DNA from: Candidatus Methanomethylophilaceae archaeon | GTDB taxonomy: Archaea > Thermoplasmatota > Thermoplasmata > Methanomassiliicoccales > Methanomethylophilaceae | NCBI GenBank assembly: GCA_023230065.1 | Contig: JALNYB010000042.1 | Location: 1-10,411, forward strand | DNA length: 10,411 bases | Direction: 5' to 3' | Shown here: in pieces, positions 6,476-10,411 of the stretch | Layout of the letters: each line of letters starts with the position of its first letter | Numbering within the stretch: the stretch's first letter is position 1 | Position numbers and translations under genes: made by a program | The notes under the pieces: model-generated | What the model was told of the DNA's origin: nothing | Seen by the model: only the letters and a program-made list of their open reading frames with translations | The model's database searches: none

Positions 6476-7488
6476 TGGCCGAGTACATAAGAGCCAGAGC
6501 ACCATTAAGAATAGGATTGGCAGGAGGTGGAACAGATGTAGACCCGTATGCGTCTGAGAAAGGCGGATGTGTTTTAAATACCACCATCAATAAATATGCA
6601 TATTGCACGCTCACTCCAAGAAACGACGCGACAATGTCTGTTCGTTCTCTATATTACGGAAGGTATCAAGCACCTTTGGACGGAGGACCATTAAAGCTTG
6701 ATGGTAACATGGATCTCATAAAAGCGGTCACCAATTATTTTGACGTTAAGAAAGGATTCGATATGTCTATTCAGTCCGATGCACCAGCAGGCTCTGGCCT
6801 AGGCGGGTCATCGACAATGATGGTTGCATTGATCAAAGCGGTATTAGAGTGGTATGAGATGGAGATGCCTTCTGCGAAGTTGGCACAGTTGGCTTACAAT
6901 CTGGAAAGGATAGATATCGGACTTAAAGGTGGAAAACAGGACCAGTATGCGGCAGCATATGGAGGATTCAATCAGTTGGAGTTTGATAAGGTTGGAGTAA
7001 AAGTTACACCAATAAAGTTGGATTCAGATACGATCAATGAACTGCAGTATCGTTCTGTAATCTGTTATACAGGTATGTCTAGGGAATCTGCAGAGATAAT
7101 CGAGACGCAGGTCGCGGCATTCAAAAAAGGAGACAATGAGAATGCTTTGGATGCTTCAAAGGTCTTGGCTAAAGAGATGTGTGATTCTCTGAAGAAAGGC
7201 GACATAGATGAAGTTGGTCGTGGATTGGACGAATCTTGGAAATATAAGAAACAATTTTCGAATAAGGTTTCAAATCCGTTCATCGATGAATTGTATGATG
7301 TTGCAAAGAAAAATGGGGCTATCGGAGGTAAAGTGTCGGGTGCAGGAGGCGGTGGTTTCATGTACTACATTTGTGAATATGATAAGAAGTTGCAAGTAGC
7401 CCAGGAATTACAGAAGCATGGAGCGGTATTGACCGACTTTATGTTTGATCCTAAAGGGGCAACATCCTGGAGAAGTAAAAATGAATGA
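6475..7488 (+). CDS. hddA: D-glycero-alpha-D-manno-heptose-7-phosphate 1-kinase (GHMP family)
   Basis: Phosphorylates C1 of heptose 7-phosphate using ATP, giving the 1,7-bisphosphate. The 337-residue protein opens with RARAPLRIGLAGGGTDVDPY (6-25), the hallmark of HddA-type kinases, followed by GGCVLNTTINKYAYCTL (30-46). The GHMP phosphate-binding loop PAGSGLGGSS is at 104-113, a KGGKQDQYAAAYGG segment with catalytic-type D156 at 151-164, and the C-terminal glycine motif KVSGAGGGGFM at 286-296. Fucokinase-like GHMP members share part of this pattern, but the isomerase/phosphatase partner downstream supports the heptose reading. The ATG overlaps the preceding stop by one base (TAATG), with AAGGTGG (6464-6470) four bases upstream as ribosome-binding site. 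Its 3' end overlaps the next gene by 8 bases. These overlaps imply one transcript and coupled translation. Confidence 0.88.
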   Translation: MAEYIRARAPLRIGLAGGGTDVDPYASEKGGCVLNTTINKYAYCTLTPRNDATMSVRSLYYGRYQAPLDGGPLKLDGNMDLIKAVTNYFDVKKGFDMSIQSDAPAGSGLGGSSTMMVALIKAVLEWYEMEMPSAKLAQLAYNLERIDIGLKGGKQDQYAAAYGGFNQLEFDKVGVKVTPIKLDSDTINELQYRSVICYTGMSRESAEIIETQVAAFKKGDNENALDASKVLAKEMCDSLKKGDIDEVGRGLDESWKYKKQFSNKVSNPFIDELYDVAKKNGAIGGKVSGAGGGGFMYYICEYDKKLQVAQELQKHGAVLTDFMFDPKGATSWRSKNE

Positions 7489-8512
7489 TATTATCGAAGC
7501 CGAATTTAAAAGAAGTTCCGAGATAGTTGCAAAAATAGAGACCAGTCAGATAAGGAAGGCAGCAGATATACTCATAGCCTCATTGAAGAACGGAGGTCAG
7601 ATAATATTCATGGGTAACGGTGGGTCATCCGCTGATGCTCAGCATATAGCTGCAGAGCTGTCGGGAAGATATGCTTTCGATCGTCCGGCCATGGCAGGCG
7701 TATGTCTTTCCAATATTGCACCTGTAACAGCCATAGGTAATGATTATTCGTATGATATTGTTTTTAAGCGTCAAATAGAAGCTATCTGCAGAAAAGGGGA
7801 CGTTGTTGTAGGAATGAGCACATCGGGAAATTCTAAGAACGTCATTCTTGCGATGGAAGCAGCAAAACTGAAAGGAGCTGTAACGATGTCATTCACCGGA
7901 GATTGTGGAGTTCTTAGAGATATTGTAGATCATGCGGTCATCATACCCACCACGGAGACACCAAGGGTTCAAGAAGGGTATTTGGTCGCATGTCACACGA
8001 TGTGTGGCATTGTGGAATACGAAATGTATGGAAACAAGGCCGTACTCGTAGATCGAGACGGAACTATTGCGGCAGATGTTCCGTACTGTGGCGATCCGTC
8101 AAAAATTAAATTATTTCCCGGAGTGCCGGAAGCTATTTCAAAATTGAACAAGGCAGGTTACCTTGTCATCATTGTGACCAATCAATCAGGTATTGGCAGG
8201 GGTCTTGTCACAGAGGCAGATGTTGCTAAAGTACACGAGAAGTTAAAAGCAGATATTGCAGCAGGTGGTGGAAGGATAGATGATATTTTCTTCTGTCCGC
8301 ATCATCCAGATGAAAAATGCAACTGTCGTAAACCCGAGATCGGAATGGGTGTTGCAGCATTTATGAAACATCATATCAATCCCACGCAGTCGTGTATGAT
8401 CGGAGATTTTGATAGAGATATAGAGTTCGGTAAGAAGCTTGGACTAAAGACGTATCTAGTATCGGATAAGATGTCCTTCGTAGATGCAATCGATGATTTT
8501 TTGAAAAATTAA
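7481..8512 (+). CDS. gmhAB: Fused sedoheptulose-7-phosphate isomerase and heptose-1,7-bisphosphate 7-phosphatase (GmhA-GmhB)
   Basis: One 343-residue polypeptide with two enzymes. Residues 1-185 are a SIS-domain isomerase like GmhA: GNGGSSADAQHIAAELSGRY (45-64, with H55 and E59), the sugar-phosphate loop STSGNSKN (113-120) and Q164/H172, eight residues apart as in GmhA. Residues 187-343 are a HAD phosphatase like GmhB: nucleophile motif VDRDGT (D191, D193), TNQSGIGRG (233-241), a complete zinc loop C272-x-H274-x5-C280-x-C282, RKP (K284) and IGDFDRD (D309, D313). All catalytic landmarks are present in both halves, and almost no linker separates them. In the pathway the isomerase acts first and the phosphatase third, either side of the HddA kinase encoded just upstream. 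I chose the ATG at 7481, not 7445, because GGAG (7469-7472) lies 8 bases before it; it overlaps the kinase stop by 8 bases. The two halves normally come from separate genes. Confidence 0.92.
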   Translation: MNDIIEAEFKRSSEIVAKIETSQIRKAADILIASLKNGGQIIFMGNGGSSADAQHIAAELSGRYAFDRPAMAGVCLSNIAPVTAIGNDYSYDIVFKRQIEAICRKGDVVVGMSTSGNSKNVILAMEAAKLKGAVTMSFTGDCGVLRDIVDHAVIIPTTETPRVQEGYLVACHTMCGIVEYEMYGNKAVLVDRDGTIAADVPYCGDPSKIKLFPGVPEAISKLNKAGYLVIIVTNQSGIGRGLVTEADVAKVHEKLKADIAAGGGRIDDIFFCPHHPDEKCNCRKPEIGMGVAAFMKHHINPTQSCMIGDFDRDIEFGKKLGLKTYLVSDKMSFVDAIDDFLKN

Positions 8513-8588
8513 TCTTTTCATCAGATCTCAGATCACTATTTGTTCAGTATAGGTCTATTTCACATCGTAAAAAACGACTGTATCAAAT

Positions 8589-8608
8589 ATGCGCACGAAT
8601 ATTCGCAT
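8589..8608 (+). promoter_or_regulatory. Nested palindrome in the leader of the ilvH-ilvE operon
   Basis: CGAATATTCG (8596-8605) is a perfect 10-base palindrome, flanked by ATGCG (8589-8593) and CGCAT (8604-8608), which are inverted copies of each other. It ends three bases before the GGAG ribosome-binding site (8612-8615) of the ilvH start. It could be an operator or a small hairpin affecting translation. I see no convincing TATA box between 8513 and 8588. Confidence 0.3.
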
Positions 8609-8624
8609 GAAGGAGAGTGTCAAT

Positions 8625-8987
8625 ATGCACGTAATATCCTTGATCGTAAAGAATGAGTTCGGCGTTATGCAAAGAGTCATGGGTGAATTTACCCGCAATA
8701 AAATCAACGTCGAGACCATTGTAGTCGGCAAATGTGAACTTTCTGGTAAATCTAGAATGGTACTTTCGGTAATCGGCAAGGATGCTGCAGAGCTTGCGTT
8801 AGGAAGGATCCAAAAACTTCAGGACGTTTATGATGCTGAATTGATTCCGGAAGCAGGACAGTCTGCGTATGCGCTTATGTCAACATCCAGTGGTAATGTA
8901 GGTGTTGTTGGAGGATCTGCCCAAGTAGAGGAGATCATAGATCGCAGCAATCCTGAGAAATATGTTCAGGCATTAAACGCACTTTAA
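8625..8987 (+). CDS. ilvH: Acetolactate synthase small (regulatory) subunit, short form
   Basis: Regulates and activates the catalytic acetolactate synthase subunit, which makes the first common intermediate of valine, leucine and isoleucine synthesis. The first 73 residues form an ACT domain: MHVISLIVKNEFGVMQRVMG, then INVETIVVGKCE. N10, G13 and N28 match the positions that bind feedback valine in E. coli IlvH, so inhibition by valine is likely retained. The C-terminal part is short: 120 residues in all against about 160 for the common two-domain form, so the usual C-terminal domain is reduced or replaced (VYDAELIPEAGQSAYALMS onward). I chose the ATG at 8625 because GGAG lies 9 bases before it and the protein then begins as its relatives do; ATGs at 8589 and 8607 are in frame. 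The large subunit is not in the window. ilvE follows after 33 bases. Confidence 0.85.
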   Translation: MHVISLIVKNEFGVMQRVMGEFTRNKINVETIVVGKCELSGKSRMVLSVIGKDAAELALGRIQKLQDVYDAELIPEAGQSAYALMSTSSGNVGVVGGSAQVEEIIDRSNPEKYVQALNAL

Positions 8988-9020
8988 ATTCAAATTCACA
9001 CAATCAAAGAAGGAAAAAAA

Positions 9021-9944
9021 ATGGATAAAACCGAAAAGATTTGGTTAGATGGAAAATTGGTCAATTGGGAAGATGCAAAGGTTCACGTTCTAGCGCATGC
9101 TTTAAATTATGGAACTGGGCTTTTCGAGGGCATCAGAGTGTATCAGACGCCCAAGGGACCTGCAGTATTCAGACTTAAGGATCATGTCAGGAGACTCGTC
9201 GATGGATGCAAGATCATGGGATTCGATCTTGAATTTGGAGGAAAGACATACACACAGAAAGACATAGAGGAATCCATAAAAGATACAATCAGGGCAAACG
9301 AGAATGTTGACTATGTCAAGCCGTGTATTTTCTTAAGCGGGGAAGAGGTCGGACTGAACCCTGTCGGAGTCTCCACAAGTATGGCCATCACATGCATCCA
9401 TATGGGCACATATCTTGGTAAGGCAGGCAACGGCGCGAAAGTCATTGTTTCTTCATGGCAGAGGCCAGATAATCTCTGCGGACCAGCAGGTGCAAAGGTA
9501 AACGGAGCATATGTTGCATCATGCCTTGCAAAGAGAGAGGCCGTACGGCAGGGTGCAAACGAAGCAGTCATGCTGAATTCGGTTGGACGTGTTGCAGAAT
9601 GCACCGGAGAGAATATATTCATCTATAGGCACGGAAAGATATACACACCTTCGACAGGTGAGAGTATCCTCGAGGGCATAACAAGGGATTCGATCATTCA
9701 GGTCGCACGCGACTTCGGATACGAGGTTATAGAAACAGAGGTTACCAGATTCCAACTCGTCTCAGCGGATGAGGTATGGATGACAGGAACTGCCGCAGAG
9801 GTTGTACCAGTCACGATGGTCGATGGAAAGATGATCGGAGATGGAAAAGCCGGTGAGGTCGCTCAGAAGATCCATTCTAAATTCCATGATATCGTTGAAG
9901 GCAAAGCACCTGAGTACGACAAGTGGCTGGATTATGTCAATTGA
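9021..9944 (+). CDS. ilvE: Branched-chain amino acid aminotransferase (PLP fold class IV)
   Basis: Transfers an amino group between glutamate and the 2-oxo acids of valine, leucine and isoleucine, the last step of their synthesis. The 307-residue length and the key positions match E. coli IlvE closely: HALNYGTGLFEGIRVY (26-41), the PLP-binding lysine K159 in GAKVNGAY, GRVAECTGENIF (189-200) with the cofactor-contacting E193, SILEGITRDSII (215-226) with its phosphate-binding loop, and WMTGTAAEVVPV (253-264). The GTAAE triad region favours a branched-chain enzyme over D-amino-acid transaminase or aminodeoxychorismate lyase. GAAGGA at 9009-9014 is the ribosome-binding site. It is probably co-transcribed with the acetolactate synthase small subunit gene 33 bases upstream. 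Confidence 0.95.
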   Translation: MDKTEKIWLDGKLVNWEDAKVHVLAHALNYGTGLFEGIRVYQTPKGPAVFRLKDHVRRLVDGCKIMGFDLEFGGKTYTQKDIEESIKDTIRANENVDYVKPCIFLSGEEVGLNPVGVSTSMAITCIHMGTYLGKAGNGAKVIVSSWQRPDNLCGPAGAKVNGAYVASCLAKREAVRQGANEAVMLNSVGRVAECTGENIFIYRHGKIYTPSTGESILEGITRDSIIQVARDFGYEVIETEVTRFQLVSADEVWMTGTAAEVVPVTMVDGKMIGDGKAGEVAQKIHSKFHDIVEGKAPEYDKWLDYVN

Positions 9945-9966
9945 TTCGCTATAAGCAGCAATGAAA

Positions 9967-9994
9967 CTTTTTATAAAAACACTTTATTTTTTTT
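9967..9994. terminator. T-rich terminator region between convergent ilvE and gtrA-like genes
   Basis: TTTTTATAAAAA (9968-9979) is a 12-base palindrome, and a run of eight T follows at 9987-9994, beginning 43 bases after the ilvE stop. Oligo-T runs of this kind end transcription in archaea. The palindrome also gives the opposite strand a T5 run, so it may end the gtrA-like transcript too. Confidence 0.55.
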
Positions 9995-10025
9995 ACAATA
10001 TCGATGATATCTCTTCGTGACATCG

Positions 10026-10411
10026 TCATTCTTTGGTTTTGGATTCTCGAATATTCTCAATTTCTTCTTTGACTTTGAATATGTAATATTTGCTGAATAT
10101 CCAATTCAAAGCAATTTCAATGACGCTTGTAGTGATTTTGGCAAGGAATCCGTCAACATGGAATAAACTTCCATTCATCCCCATTGCGAATAATATTGGG
10201 AACAATACGATCGATATTATTCCTGTAACTACTCTGGCACCAAAGAATGAACTCAATTCTTTGAACATGACCTTTGCTTTTGTGGAAGTACTGCGGAAGA
10301 CTAACCATTTGTTTACAACGAATGCAAAAATTACCGCAATGATCCAAGATAGAATATTACTCAGGTTCAATTCAAAACCGCATTGCACGAATGCAGCATA
10401 CGATACCCAGC
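10026..10411 (-). CDS. GtrA-family membrane protein, C-terminal part, cut by the window's right edge
   Basis: The frame is open from the right edge to a TGA at 10026, giving at least 128 residues; a GTG at 10388 is in frame, but coding continues upstream of it (WVSYAAFVQ), so the true start lies outside. Three hydrophobic stretches are visible: SNILSWIIAVIFAFVVNKWL, VVTGIISIVLFPILFAMGM and the ITTSVIEIALNWIFSKYYIF segment. A first one is expected beyond the edge, making the four-helix GtrA fold. The NKWLVFRS motif after the first visible helix and the SKYYIF near the end, followed by a charged tail rich in K and E, are typical. GtrA-like proteins are implicated in moving polyprenyl-phosphate sugars across the membrane for surface polysaccharides. 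Which sugar is handled here is unknown. Confidence 0.8.
   Translation of the reverse strand, partial: WVSYAAFVQCGFELNLSNILSWIIAVIFAFVVNKWLVFRSTSTKAKVMFKELSSFFGARVVTGIISIVLFPILFAMGMNGSLFHVDGFLAKITTSVIEIALNWIFSKYYIFKVKEEIENIRESKTKE

Noticed and set aside
5438..8512. Reading the operon as L-fucose/GDP-fucose salvage or simple mannose activation
   Set aside because: The GHMP kinase and nucleotidyltransferase alone would allow it, but the fused sedoheptulose-7-phosphate isomerase and zinc-loop heptose-bisphosphate phosphatase fit only heptose synthesis.

Overview
The window looks like chromosomal DNA of a euryarchaeon. The evidence is an archaeal elongation factor 1-beta (aEF-1beta) behind a four-knuckle zinc-ribbon microprotein, a probable archaeal primase large-subunit start, a DUF89 phosphatase with the archaeal N-terminal CxxC, archaeal-type TATA boxes about 25 bases before leaderless or short-leader starts, and GGAG/GGTG ribosome-binding sites. 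The AT-leaning composition and the absence of TAG among all 12 visible stop codons (six TAA, six TGA) would fit a Thermoplasmata/Methanomassiliicoccales methanogen. That placement is inference, and no methanogenesis marker is present. I see no mobile element, CRISPR array, tRNA or rRNA.

Layout: 1-1753 (minus strand) holds the first codons of a probable DNA primase large subunit (priL) at the left edge, preceded in transcription by a radical SAM protein with TRAM-like and helix-hairpin-helix C-terminal modules. 1859-3205 (plus) is a malic enzyme ending in a clear hairpin terminator. 3287-4393 (minus) holds inorganic pyrophosphatase, aEF-1beta and a 55-residue zinc-ribbon protein; the last two form an operon. 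4511-5380 (plus) is a DUF89 metal-dependent phosphatase.

5438-8512 (plus) is a tight three-gene operon whose start and stop codons overlap: a sugar-1-phosphate nucleotidyltransferase with a left-handed beta-helix tail, an HddA-like heptose-7-phosphate 1-kinase, and one polypeptide fusing sedoheptulose-7-phosphate isomerase (GmhA) to a heptose-bisphosphate phosphatase (GmhB). Together they supply every activity needed to turn sedoheptulose 7-phosphate into a nucleotide-activated D-glycero-D-manno-heptose, most likely GDP-heptose because the kinase is HddA-like and no HldE is present. This is the highlight of the window.

8625-9944 (plus) pairs a short acetolactate synthase regulatory subunit (ilvH/ilvN type) with a branched-chain aminotransferase (ilvE). 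10026-10411 (minus) is the C-terminal part of a GtrA-family membrane protein that runs off the right edge. GtrA proteins are linked to lipid-linked sugars and surface glycans, so its proximity to the heptose operon is suggestive but not proof of a shared pathway.
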